Source of the DNA: Struthio camelus
Lineage: Eukaryota > Chordata > Aves > Struthioniformes > Struthionidae
Length of the DNA: 64,000 bases
Direction of reading: 5' to 3'
Assembly (NCBI RefSeq): GCF_040807025.1
Contig: NC_090943.1
Span: 5,194,356 to 5,258,355, forward strand
Shown here: positions 1-12,179 of the stretch, piece by piece
How positions within the stretch are numbered: position 1 is the first letter of the stretch
Layout of the letters: each line of letters opens with the position of its first letter
Translations under genes and position numbers: made by a program
The notes under the pieces: model-generated
What the model was told of the DNA's origin: nothing
What the model saw: only the letters and a program-made list of their open reading frames with translations
Database searches by the model: none

Positions 1-2440
1 CCTTTCTCAGTCACTACTTTAAGCCAAGTTCTTATAACCTCTGTGTTGTGAAGCCAAGCTGACCAATTTAAAACAGAAACAGAAACACTTCAGAGAGGAA
101 TCTTATACGTTTGCAAAATGTTAAGACTTTGTAGAGATGAGGTTGACTCAGATTAAATTCTATTTCTACTAAGGTTAATCCTTTCTACTGATCTATCCAT
201 TCCAACTGTCCTTATAATTTCTAGAAGTCCTACGGATATCAAGTATTTTTTGTCATCAAACCTAGTGTCTCAGGCTAATCCAGATTGTTCCTGTACAGGG
301 CACCTTAGGTGTCATGTTAGAGGCCTGACAACGTCCTCACACAGTTTAGAGTAGACTTTACACGGAAAAAAATTATTTTGGAAATAATGTCTCTCTCTCC
401 TTGGTTAATATGCTTAACAGGAAACCTATTCTTCCTTTTCCCGTTCTGCTCTCCACACTCATGGTTATAACAAGGGTTCACTGTGTCCAGTTAAGTCCCT
501 CTGTGTTGCCAGAATAAAGGTATCTTTCTCTCTCTTGTTTTTTTAGACAAATGCACTGAATTATCACCGATAATCTGTTCTGGCCCTAAATCGTGAAAAT
601 TAGGTGGCTTGTATCAGGCCTAACCTTGTACTCCTTATTGAGATTAGTAATTCCATTGACTTTAAAGTGTCTAATAGGAACAGAAGAGCAGGATGTAGGA
701 GCATGGATGTAACCCATGGCTTAAACAGAGCTGCACAGCCTGGTCACATCAGGTAGGATAAAGAGGATAGTGATGACCCATTAATCCTCCCTTGGTAAAA
801 ATGTCCGTGTTTAGATGTGGTTTAGATAATGTTGGAAATGCAAAGCTTACTTCTGCAGGTACAGCTTTCAGGCCTTTTTTCTCCTTGGCATTCAGACATA
901 GAAAATAAGTTTTAGACATCCTCTGGGCATTGCTTTTGGATGCTAACCAAGACTGTCAAGCAGTTTGCCATTCTCCCTGACTTTTAGCTGTTCACTTAGA
1001 AGAAGTGTCTTCCAGTGATCAGAGCAGCAGGGTATTGGAGTCAAGATTAAGTCCCCCCACCCAGAACCGAATCAAATAAACCATCTTACACCCACACACA
1101 GCTATCTCAACAACAAAAGCAGCCTGCCAATCTGTCCCCACACAGAAGCCTTCAGAGCTCTCACAAAAAACAAGGGAAAGGCACTGCAAAATTTCTCAGG
1201 CGCACCAGGCAGAAGGTGCCGTCATTCCGTCAAAATCACCTGCTATTATTTGCTTTGAAATCACTCGATGAATCAGATCAGCAGCAAAGGGAGTAGAGTA
1301 TTTTCTCTATTCAAAAAGATGCCACAAATAAAGACGAGAAACTTCTGTAACCCTCCCGATGAGCACATCTTGGCCGCAGCTGCCAATTTCTGCTGATCAC
1401 AAACTTCAGGCTGAAAAGCTAGGGGAAGTAAAGGCAAACAATATCTTTTAAATGTAATTACAGGTATGGGGGAGACTAATCTGGGAAAGACTACCAACAG
1501 TGCTGAGGATGAAAAAGTAAATTTGAGGAGCACCGACTCTGAATGGGAACATGAAAATGGACAGAAAAATAACACTGTGAGATTCAATCTTGGTAGAGCT
1601 GAGACTGCTAGGGAAAAAAAAAAAAAAATTCAAAACATTTCCACTGATATGGGATGCAAATGAATAGTTGGGGTCTGATGGAAATAATGTGGCAGAGCAG
1701 GACATTGAATTTAGGCCTTAGAGCTGGTTGTTGCTATAGCCATGGGGCTGTGGCAACGTATTAGAAGCAAGGTGGAGAAAACCACAAATATTAATAAGGG
1801 ACTCAGCCATTGTTTGTTTATCCAAGCTGTAGGTTGTGCAGGGCTTTGGAGTATCATGCTTAATGATGTGTTGAAACACATGAAACTTATCTAAATCATT
1901 CACATTTTTTCAGTCTTTCTCAGGAAGCACCTCTCTAACCTGAAAATGTGGACTCAGGCCTTGAATTTATCTGGTTCACAGTATCTCGGAACACTTTACT
2001 GGCTGCATTCGGACTAGTAAATAACACAGGTTGGAATCTATCATCCGGACAAGACACAGCCAATCTCACAGCCTCCCAGCTAAAACCATCTTTCCCATTC
2101 TGCTCCCCAGGTAGCCTCATCCTGGATGTCTGGGAAGATGCTTTTTCACCCAAGCCAAAACCACATCAGTGTTAGCAAATTATACAGTGTGGACAATTGT
2201 GGACATGGTCCTAAGCTCCCGTCCCAGCCCTCTTTGCCTCAGCGGTGTTAGTGTAGCCTACGTGGTACCCAGCAGAGCAAAGATGAAGGGCGCCAGCAAA
2301 TACACGGGGTAAAAGTGACACCGAAGTAAGCCGTCATAAGCAGCTGTAGTCTTTACGGGCATGTCTTTCCCTGAACAGACAAGGCATCAGAAACATGCAG
2401 AGTGGATTGAAGATGTTAGACAACATATGATCTTGAATCG
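1..2440. other. Non-coding DNA, no gene recognised
   Basis: AT-rich sequence without a recognisable gene. Reading frames of 60-104 codons occur on both strands around 1273-2175, but they overlap each other, lack splice context and resemble no family I know. A short A-run lies near 1615-1628. I see nothing functional that I can defend. Confidence 0.6.
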
Positions 2441-2531
2441 CAGAATCATAGAATCACAGAACGGTTGAGGTTGGAAGGGACTTCTGGAGATCATCTAGTC
2501 CAACCCCCCTGCTCAAGCAGGGTCATCTAAA
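2441..2531 (-). mobile_element. CR1 LINE, 3'-terminal fragment
   Basis: The plus strand begins with two octamer-like units (agaatcat, agaatcac) and continues with the ggttggaagggac and gatcatctagtccaacccccctgctcaagcagggtca blocks, read here as parts of the reverse complement of the CR1 3' UTR. The element is therefore on the minus strand and reduced to about 90 bp, the usual heavily 5'-truncated form left by target-primed reverse transcription. No coding sequence remains. Confidence 0.93.
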
Positions 2532-3378
2532 CGCAACTTTTCTCCTACCGATGAGTCACTTGTCAAGTTCTCTTTTTCATGGCTCTCTTTTTCATGGCCT
2601 TCACCATCACTATCAGACAATATTAATTAAAAGCTATGTAGGATTATTCTCTGCAAACACTTTTTCAATTCATCTCCAGTTTTCCAGTTCTGTGCATGGT
2701 GTACAAGGCAGAGCTCTGAAGCCTGGTTGAGTCCCATCTATTCTTTAGGTGGTTTCAGTACCAGATGAGAGTATGTGTATATTTCTGAATATGTGCGTTT
2801 GTCCATCCTAAACGGTCGTTGACTAGATTCAATCAAATTTATCATAAGGGTGGAGAACTCATAGATGCTAAATTTGAAAAATACTTATTCAAATAAGCAG
2901 CTGAGTAGAAAAGCCTTCTTAGTAAATTTTAGTTAACTTTACTAGACATCACAAAATCTACTCATCGGGGAGAATACATAAGAGATAAAAAATATACACA
3001 AATACACCTAATGGAAACCAGTCCTCATTTGTCCCATTGCTCATAGAACTACTACCTTTTGTTTTAAATTCAATTCTGATAGCGTCTTTAGCCCTTTGGT
3101 GTTTCATGCAAATCATCACACAGCAAAGCACATTCATCTAACATTCTCAGCCATGATGCGGTTCCTAGCATTTACATTTAAGTGAAATCTGTGAGGAATA
3201 TGAAGCCTATTGCTAACTGTGATACACACATGAGATGTAAATTATATAATTAGGATTCAGGAGCTGTTAGGCCTCCTCTGCTGCTATTGCCTTAATTTTA
3301 GAGAGTTCAGTTGTAAACTGCTGACAGCTTTCTGCTGCCCAACTTTAGAAACGGAAAAGCAGTATTTCAGACATCCCT

Positions 3379-3432
3379 CTTGGGTATTTTCCATTCATAC
3401 TGCCACTTGGGTATTTTCCATTAATACTGTAG
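3379..3432. repeat. Tandem duplication, two 27-bp units
   Basis: Units 3379-3405 and 3406-3432 both start cttgggtattttccatt and agree at about 23 of 27 positions. The differences are concentrated at the right end of the unit. A local replication-slippage duplication is the simplest origin. Confidence 0.85.
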
Positions 3433-6400
3433 ACCTGGACTGAAACAAACAAACAAACAAACAGAACTAGTGAAAATATAACGAAATACCCCTTTAGGAA
3501 GAGATAATCTAGGATAAATTATCAGTTCCCGACAACAACACCTATTATATTATATAATAGTTCCCCCCAGGAGAAGCAGTGATGAGCACGTCATTTCTTG
3601 AAACACTGAACATGAGCTTTTTCAAAACTCTAGCAAACGTACACTGGAGAGAAATCCACTACCGGTAAGGAACTGGGCCGTTTAATAGCCCTTTCCTATC
3701 GCCACAGTTTGTGATTTTGTGACTATCTCTGGGGGCTAAACAAGACAAAGACACTGCGACATTTCTTTCCATTAGCTTGTTATCTGTCAAAAGTGAGAAG
3801 TTACTCCAGCTGTCCACGCAGCCTCCCACACCAGATCAGACTGAGGAACCTGTCACCTTAGTACATGATAGATCTAAGAAGAGAAGTGATTAATACTGCA
3901 GAACATTTCACTGCTTTACCCGTACTGGTCTGGCGTGACAAGCTGTGCCCTTTCATTAGCAAAAGGCACTGTTCATTCATTCCTTACTCATTTAATGAGG
4001 AAAACTCAGAACAGTTGGAAAGATGAAGACTATCAAAACTCATGAGGTAGAACACCATCTTTTATTTTTGTTATGCTTTTTTTTTCCTGTACATCCACAC
4101 TGACCTACCTATCTCCAGGCTCCAATCTGCATCTGGCTAGCCAAAGGCAGAAGCTTTGCTCAACAAAAAAGCTTGTGTACAGGTGGTGCTGCATGCGTTT
4201 CTGTCTATGAATCACCTTCTGATGTTGTTCCAGTTCTTTTCTGTGCATTTATTAAAAGTCTTTCCAAGAGTGGGATGGACATCAGAGGAAAGATGCTCTG
4301 GTAGAATAAGCTGTGTTTTCATGTGGAACTGCTTCAGGACTTACTGGTTTGAGGAAACTGTGCACAGATGGTGTGTTTCTAAGCATTAAATTGTTACTCA
4401 ATAGGCATTGTTTTCACAGAATTTATATTTTAGTCTTGGGAATCCCCTGACAAGCTCCTCCAAATCATTTCTAGCTGTTAATGCCTTGTCAGATTTAATA
4501 ATTTGGGCTTCTCTGACAGCTTTTTCCTTAATGTGAAATAAATGCTTTCCTGATGCTTCACTCTGTGTCGCTAATCTGGTGGGAGCTTAGTATTTTTATT
4601 CACGTTTGTCTTCTGCTCTTCAGAGGCTAATACAAGCTGACACTGAAGGCCATGAAATGGATCCTGTTGGCTTCACTGAAAGTTAGGCAAGCCTGCTGGC
4701 CAGGTGGGACTGCAATGGTCACTGAGGCAGACGTGCAGGGAGTTAAATCTCGGAGGTAACCACTTCTGCTGGATAATTAAAGACGGATGACTTATTTTAG
4801 AGTGAAAATATTTTTACCAGAGGAACTGAAAAGAAGGTAAAGGACTGAGGCTCTTAGGACATCAGCACAGGTACAGAACCAGCTGCATAAGCATCATTCA
4901 AAGGAAGGAAAATTTTTGCTTCCTAAAACTTCTTTCACTCTACATGACGCAATATCCTGGTTTCACAGTGGACAAGGGCTAGTCACAGCACCAAAGCCTG
5001 TATAACTGTTCCTCATGAGTCAACCACAAGGATTTACTCCAGACACAAAGAGCCTTGACATTTCTTTATTTTCTCCCTGTCAGAGGTAACCTCCTTGACT
5101 CATGTGAGAAATCCTCCAGAAAGCTGTATTGCTTATTCTCTCTGCCTCTGTAATATGGGAGGAAAACTGCTCAAAAGGATTTCTGAGCTACCGTTCCCTG
5201 ATCTATCAAATGCTTCATTCACCAAGACTGGGTTAAATTCAGTGTCAGCACAAAGAGATGAATTATCCTCACTGGGACGTGCTCACCTATGCAAAGATCA
5301 GTTCTGGTCCTCAGGGCCCGGCTGTGCTGGGCTGCAAATGTCTACACCATGGTCCCCAGGGTCTGGTCATCTGAAGAAGACAGCACTTTGGTTGGGAGAT
5401 TTGTCTACTAAATTGTCAGTGGACAGAGAGGGGCTCCTCCAGAGGCTGGCCTTGAACACTCATCCCTCTCCACTGACTATGGGGCAAGTACAAGGAGACT
5501 AGTTATGCATTAAACTTTGATTTTTAAACTTCGGTGCTATGAATACCTCCCTCCTGCCAGTATCTCTGCTCCAATCCTCTTCCATAATGATCCAGGAAAT
5601 TTGAGGTCCTTATCCATACATGTGGGGAACTATTTCCATCAAGAAAATGATGATGTTCCAAATGGCACAACTCCAAGGGATATTTGAGACATTGGCAGTG
5701 TGTTCTAATATTGATAGAAGATAAAAACTTCCAACCCAGACCACAGTGAGTACAAACTCCCTTCCTCTGTATTATGTGGAATACAAAGTGATGCACATTG
5801 TTCTACAGAAGTGAGGGCAGAAAAGCAAGACACTCCAGGAATCATTTGCCCCATGGTAAGACTTGTTTCTTCCTTATTTGGGTGATCTTTCTGTGCCAGC
5901 TTAACCTGACAAAAACATCTTCAGAACAAGACAATGCAAGACACCCAGCAGTGCCAGAATTACAAAATGTGAGGAGAAGCGACTCCTACCTGTAATGTGG
6001 CAAATGTTTAGAGAATCTCATTTTTCATATTCATAATTTCTCTCTGATTTTTTAAATCCCTTTCTCCACAGAATAAGCCATAAGATAAAAAAAAAAAATA
6101 GAATGAAGAATGATATTAAATACTACAGATTTTAGCGCCATTGCATTACTCTTTCAGTAACACCAGAACCTCATGAGAAAGTTCACAAATACCATTTCAG
6201 ACAGCAGGGAATGAGTCACCTTACATAGGACCTTACTATCCTATTTAGGGAATTCGTAACATAGCTAAAATTGTAGAAAGTGGTACTAGCTATCACTATC
6301 AGGAACAAATACTCTATAGGCAAGTCATCCCTTAATCTCCTCGTAACACTGCTAATATTTCATTACTCTGCCTAAAGGTCGGTGCTGCATCAGTGGGGTT

Positions 6401-8315
6401 AAGGAACATTTTCCCATTGATTTAAGCCAAAATATACCCTGACTGCCACTTTTAGGTGCTTAAAAACTCTTAATTTTCCAGATGTGCAACATCATTCACT
6501 TCAACAGCACGGCCAGCTAGCTTTTAGGTAGATTTAGAAGCCTAATTCCTGAGCTGACCACAGTTTTTGATAATATTTAGATATCTGGCACTTTTTGAAC
6601 GAAAACATTCCTTGGCCATCATTATTTTTCTTCTTTCTGTAAACGAATATTTATCTAATAATTAATTCTCAGTGCACAATGGAAAGATAAATTCTGTTGC
6701 AGTCTGGATATCTGAGAAACTCCAGGTTTATAACTGCCTCTTCCATTTCTTATCTAGCTCAGTCATCTTACCAGAAGGTGCAGTTGTCCCAGAAACAACA
6801 ACACAAAGTCTGGTATGAAACCTACTCATCCAGCTGTGACTGGAAAGTGCTGGTATCCATATGAAGAGCTCACATGGTGTGTCCTTATGTGTTGTCTCAC
6901 TTTATCTTCAAATATAAGGAAGCTACTGCATGTGCAGTTACTGTTTTACGAGAGCAATAGCCTTTTCTTTGATGGTGGTACTATCAGCACTTTCAGCAAT
7001 CACTGTTACAGAGTGAAGTAATTTATGCACTCTTTCATATGAAACCTTTCTCAAACTAATTTCCAAATTTGAATCATTTCTTAACAAAAAAAAAAAAATG
7101 GTGAAGCAATTAGATTCTTGGGATCCTCCAGCAATCAGTAATGCAGGAGAAAAGGAAATAATAATGAAATTACTTTAGAAAAAGCAAATACATCTGCAAG
7201 TTGCCTCTTTTCCGCCAAGGACTACACCCAATGCAACCTGGAGTTCATCCTGTATCCACTCATTTAAACAACTGAAGAACAATGAAACATTTTGGACATT
7301 CCTGCGATTGCCTTCTGTCCTTCAGTTCTGGCAGCTGCTTGACAACTCTGTACTTGGCCTCCAAAGTAAACCAATTTCTGAAGAAAACACTGCAGACCTC
7401 TACAGCCAGCCTCTTTGGCTGCAAAGTGATTAATTTCAAGCGTATTGAAACCAAAGCCAGCGTGCTGATAACATGAAACAAACAGAGGGAGCAGTGCGTT
7501 GAGCAGCTCGGAACGAACTGTTCCTGCCTCGCGAGCCAGGCTGACACTCTTACCACGCGTTAGGCTTTCAGCGAGTAGTCCAAGGGATGAGAAATGAGCA
7601 TCCTCGGCAAGTTTGAAAGGCTAGAGAGATCTTTCTCATTTTCCATCTCCTCATCTGTTAGACTGTGGAGACATCCTTTGATAAACATCCGTTACGGCTC
7701 TTCATGTTGCTCAAGTCTGGAATTGATCTCTCTAGGTGGAAAGTCAGGGGCTTCCCTTACTGAGATATCCCTAAAAATTCCTTCTTTTATTCTATTGATA
7801 AAAGAGAAATATCATGTATAATAATACACACTAATAAGACAGGAAGGCTGAGCTGAAGAGGCCTCTTTTGAACCCTAGTTAAGATACCCTTAGGTTATCT
7901 CAACCAGATGTTATTCAACTCACCACAGGAATTACTGGCTTAAATACGCTGGCCTACGTTAGGCAAGAGTTCAACCGCATGATTAAAACAGTCTCTTCTA
8001 GCTTTAAAATCCATATATCTATGCAGCTATTGAACTTGCTACCTCTTCTGTTCTGGAACTCATGTGACAATATGAGTTTATAACAGGTTTTCAGAAAAAG
8101 GTTTGCAAGGAAAAGCTTAAAAGCATGAGACAGAACAAAAGATTCCCTTTGCATTTAATATTTTCAAGCCATTATTACAGTCTGGAGCAATCTGTCTTAG
8201 GATTTATGAGTTGTACAAAATGCTAGTCTACTTACCTGCCACGTAAGTTTTTATCTCATGCTCCTCCCGTAGTTTCTGGGCATGCCCAGTTGTTGCCAAG
8301 GAAAACTTAATTAAT

Positions 8316-8331
8316 CTTGACTTAAGTCAAG
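8316..8331. repeat. Perfect 16-bp palindrome
   Basis: The sequence cttgacttaagtcaag is its own reverse complement. The symmetry stops at the flanking bases. No function is evident. Confidence 0.9.
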
Positions 8332-10210
8332 GTAAACAATTTAAAGCATTTACAAACAGTCTCTGAGACTCAAAATGAAAGCAAACAAGCTTCACTAATG
8401 GAATACATGATTTCATTCCGCTAGTCTTTGCAGAGGTTTCTTCTGTCTGGTTGAACATCTGTAACAATTCTCCAAAAAGAATGCAATAAATATTACTGGT
8501 TGCTAGAGGGTTTGATTTCACATTTCATTTGATTTTTCCTGACAGTATTCAATACGGTCCTATGAATGCTTTTTTTTTTTTTTTTTGAAGGTGTCACTTC
8601 CTTGTTCACTTAAACACACACACTGTGTTCACAGCATGTTATACATAACATTAGACATGCAAGGGGCTAGTATACCTACGATCCCTCTAAATGGTTGAAT
8701 TGCTCTTGGATAAGTATTTCTGGTAGGAGACCGAGATGATGCATGACTGCAACCAGCTTCCAGCACACACCTATGTTTACTTAACTTTGCAACAAAGTCT
8801 GTGCTGGAGGTTGCTAAATAAGGTGCTATCCTCTAAAAGCTGGTTAAACTTGTTATTCTCCTTAGAAAAACAATTGAAATGAAGTTCTTAAATACAAGTG
8901 CTGAATAAATTTTTAGAACATACTTAAGATACTCTAAGTGGGTGGCTTACGGTTTGTTGAACTATTCACACATCCAACGCTCCCACAATCTGAAAACTTT
9001 TCCAAGAGATACAAGCCAGAGGGGCCCGACTGAGCAAGAAGTGTCAGATCACTCAGTGGGCCTGCCTGCATTGCAGTCAAGACCCAGACATGACCACTGT
9101 CAGTACCAAACGTGAAAGAGGGACCTAGGGAAGGAGCTCATGGCTGAGAAGATTGATGAGCTGTGGTGAGTGCCAAAGATCAGTAATGCAAGGGACAAGC
9201 TATTAACAGCAACCTTAGAAGCCCGTTCTCCGAGGACTTTGCCAAGGTTTGGTGATGCTGCTGGGACGCTGGATGGCTCACAGCTTCTTGTTTCCTACCT
9301 AGATACCAAGAGTAACCTGGCTGTGCTTGTTCCTGAATCTCAAAAATTGCAAAATACAGTGATCATTGCATTAAATACCCAGTACAGGGCCATGATTCTT
9401 GGAACAGAATAGGGCTTTTAAAGCCATTTAAAGGAAAATGTTATCTGCTGTTCTGCCTTGGGTCTCAGTATCCTGAAAGCAAAAGGTTATAGGAACGGCA
9501 CCCCAAGTAAAATGTGAAACGAGTTGTTGCCTTACACTGGACAGCACAATTCTGGGTGGCAAGAAAAACTGGTGACATCAAAGGTCAATGCTCAGAAAAT
9601 TGTATCTGAGATAACATTTGTCCTCTTTTGACAAACTATGGGAAGGAAAAAGATACTGAGTTTAGGGTAGAGTTCTTTTCCTTTCAGATAAAAATCCAAG
9701 TTTTTTTTTATTCCCCACAACACAAATCCAGTATAACTTAGCCATACTCAGTGGAGTTCTGTGTTTCTTTTTTTATTCAAGTAAATATACAAGTTTATAA
9801 AGGTCACTCAAAACTGAGCAAAAGTGAAATATTAGGTGGTCTTCATTGCTGCTAGGTCTCAGCTTAAGACTTTTTGCTTTATTTTTTATGCTCATTCACC
9901 TGTTCGGTTACTTCACAGTCATGATCCACTTTCCTTTATTGCTTCATTTTTCTTTAATTTCAGGCATTTGTTATTCATATCGCTTCCTCATATTTCACTG
10001 ATGTTCTGAAATATTAATGTTACCATATTAATTTTTTTAATTAAAATATCTGTAGAAATCAAGGAATTTTTTAAAAAGCTAGAAAAATATGCTCCTAGTT
10101 GGTTATATATCCTGGCTGTTTACCTATGCTCCACTTCTGAACTCTGTTATTTATTCATTTTGGTAACTGAAAAGTCTCTGTATCAATACGGCTCTGACAA
10201 GTGGAATCTG

Positions 10211-10231
10211 TTTTTTTTTTTTTTTTTTTTT
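10211..10231. repeat. T21 homopolymer
   Basis: Uninterrupted run of 21 T. Similar runs lie at 17201-17224 (T24) and 20065-20085 (T21), with a shorter one near 19289-19306. None is preceded by a recognisable retroposed gene, so I treat them as simple repeats rather than retrocopy tails. Confidence 0.9.
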
Positions 10232-12157
10232 AATAAGCTTATGAATACTTAAAAAATTTAAAGGCAAAAGATGTCTAGGAAAAGGTAAGATGAAAAAAGA
10301 ATATAAAATGCCCTGTTTATGTGCCATTGCCCTCTTCTGGATGATATACGAGACCTGCCACTGCTTCTGTGTATCTTTTACTTCACAATAACTGCATGCA
10401 GGCCATAAAAACACATTTTAAAACATTTAAAAAATATCCAAGCTTAGCTGAAGAAAAGGGTTCTCTTTCGGGAGGGGTAGAACATATGTACCTATTTCCA
10501 ACAGGAGCTGCAAATATAAAATGTCGCAGTAACTGGCACTTGCTCAAAAACAGTCCACACATTTATTACAGCCTCTGAAAGCGAAATCCTTTCCCCCTTC
10601 CTTGCTTGCTCTGAGTAGCGAATGCCAGCACAGCGGTGTCAGTGGGTGATGTGCAGAGAGCAAAACCCCGCTCGGCAGAATAACTAGCCTGTGCTGAGAT
10701 TTGTGCTCCATGGCTGCTTTTGCATCCAGAATGAGAGGTGGCTTGGTTGAAGCTATGAGCTGCCCCAGGAGCATACACTGAAAACACATCCTGTGACACC
10801 AGGCATGTCTCATTTACTGTTAACAGCAAAGCTTCGTAATTCAGTCTCAGTTTACTCATTGCAAACAGGGGATTTCTAATGCAAGGAAGCTGTTTGCTTG
10901 GAAGAGGGTTCAAGCGATCAGTATTTCACAGCAAGCATCAAACGTCTACGAGATTACAGCATTAAAGCGGTGAGGTTTAGGATTCCTGAAATCTGAAGCT
11001 TTAAAATTGAAAGGTAAGGCATGATTTACTTATGGTGGGGAGTGGGGAAGGCATGAGAATGGGATAGCAGTTTACCTTCCAAGCTCCCCACACATCACCC
11101 CTGACCTTAACGCCTGTCCTCCCTGCTCCTCGGTGCATAGTTCTCTCCCTCTGTCCCCAAGGAAAACAAGACAGAAGCTCCTATAAACTTTCCACCTGGC
11201 AAATCCCCTGAAACAATCTGCTGTCGTTTGTCATCCTCCTCCTCCTGCAAAACAAACCCTCCATCCATGTGTCCCACAGTACAACAGAACAGATTATAAA
11301 GATGCCAAGAAAGGTTCCTTTCTGCCTTTTTTTTTTCCCTATTCCCTAGAGCTTCTGCTAAAAACACAGCAAGCGGTTTGAATAAAGCATGCTACCTTTT
11401 CTTTTCTACATCAAAAGGCTGACCAAAAAACGGCTTGTGTGTGCGTTGCATCCCTCTAGCAATGCCTTTACTGAGACAGGCTGCCGCGGGGACGTTTTTG
11501 GAAGGAATGGCGCTCTCCGGCATTGCCGGGCGGCTGGCCTGAACAGCATGTGCCTGCGTAAAGATAAACTGGGCTTCTTTGACTCACTGCAAGCCAACAC
11601 CTGCCATACAAGCAAACTAGACCTATCAGTGATCACAAAATATGAAGGATGGATTTCTAAGTGTGTTACAGTTGAGCCTTTGCCGGTGGGTGTCACTAAA
11701 AATTAGCTGTAAAGGTTTACAAAAAAAAAGGGACAACAGAACCTGAATATTAAAAAAGTATTGTAGGACTTATTTTTGGCCCCAAGCCTTGTTTTGAATC
11801 TTTCCTTTGGTCAAACAATGGCAATGAGATCAGAGCCAGGCATCTAGTGCCCTCTAATTACTGTCTGGACTAACGTTTGCAGTGAATTGCTGGTAGGAGG
11901 TCTGGATAGGATGGGAAGTGATTTCACTGAGGTATCCAGTGCGGAGTCCCTGGTGGTGGTGGCATGTTTCTTTATGGGCTTCCTACATGGTTCTCCCTCA
12001 CGCAGTGGGAGAAAGCCAGCCAGGTGACTCACTGAGCTTCTGCCCCCTGTTTACTGCAGCAACCAGCTCCACAGGGACTTGCTCGCTATGTGATGCTTGA
12101 CTTTCCCAAGAACATCTCAAAGGGCTAATTTTAAATTAACAAAAGATTTGGAAGGCA

Positions 12158-12179
12158 GGGAAAGGGGGAGGGGGAGGGG
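12158..12179 (+). other. G-quadruplex-type run
   Basis: Four G-runs of 3, 5, 5 and 4 bases are separated by loops of 3, 1 and 1 bases. This satisfies the usual G3+N1-7 quadruplex pattern with unusually short loops on the plus strand. Surrounding sequence is AT-rich and non-coding, and no promoter or CpG island is evident. Confidence 0.75.

Larger units (their letters stand above)
2532..12157. other. Long non-coding stretch, no gene recognised
   Basis: No exon, RNA gene or young transposon recognised in about 9.6 kb. It contains small tandem duplications (about 2570-2599 and 3379-3432), an AAAC-type run near 3445-3464, T-runs near 8571-8586 and at 10211-10231, and a 16-bp perfect palindrome at 8316-8331. 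The segment 6420-6545 has repeated taggtg/taagcc-like motifs that may be a worn DNA-transposon remnant, but I cannot assign a family. A slightly GC-richer patch lies near 10540-10920 and 11450-11560; its open frames do not look like conserved protein. Confidence 0.55.

Noticed and set aside
187-236. Minus-strand KDSWNG-stop motif resembling the WNG end of the MINDY4 family
   Set aside because: The true last exon with the full WxGAxxxWNGxxPIL pattern and correct phase is at 34928-34976.
5095-5502. 135-codon plus-strand frame
   Set aside because: Low-complexity-free but unlike any protein family I know, with no splice or promoter context; within chance for this much sequence.
8237-8299. Minus-strand open stretch ending in a strong donor (GCAG|GTAAGTAG), reading QKLREEHEIKTYVA near the donor
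   Set aside because: It looks exon-like, but there is no good acceptor with a pyrimidine tract, no partner exon nearby and no family I recognise. About 20-25 open codons are expected by chance.
10544-10913. Two long overlapping minus-strand frames (89 and 115 codons)
   Set aside because: Both frames of the same segment are open, which points to local composition; neither resembles a known protein.
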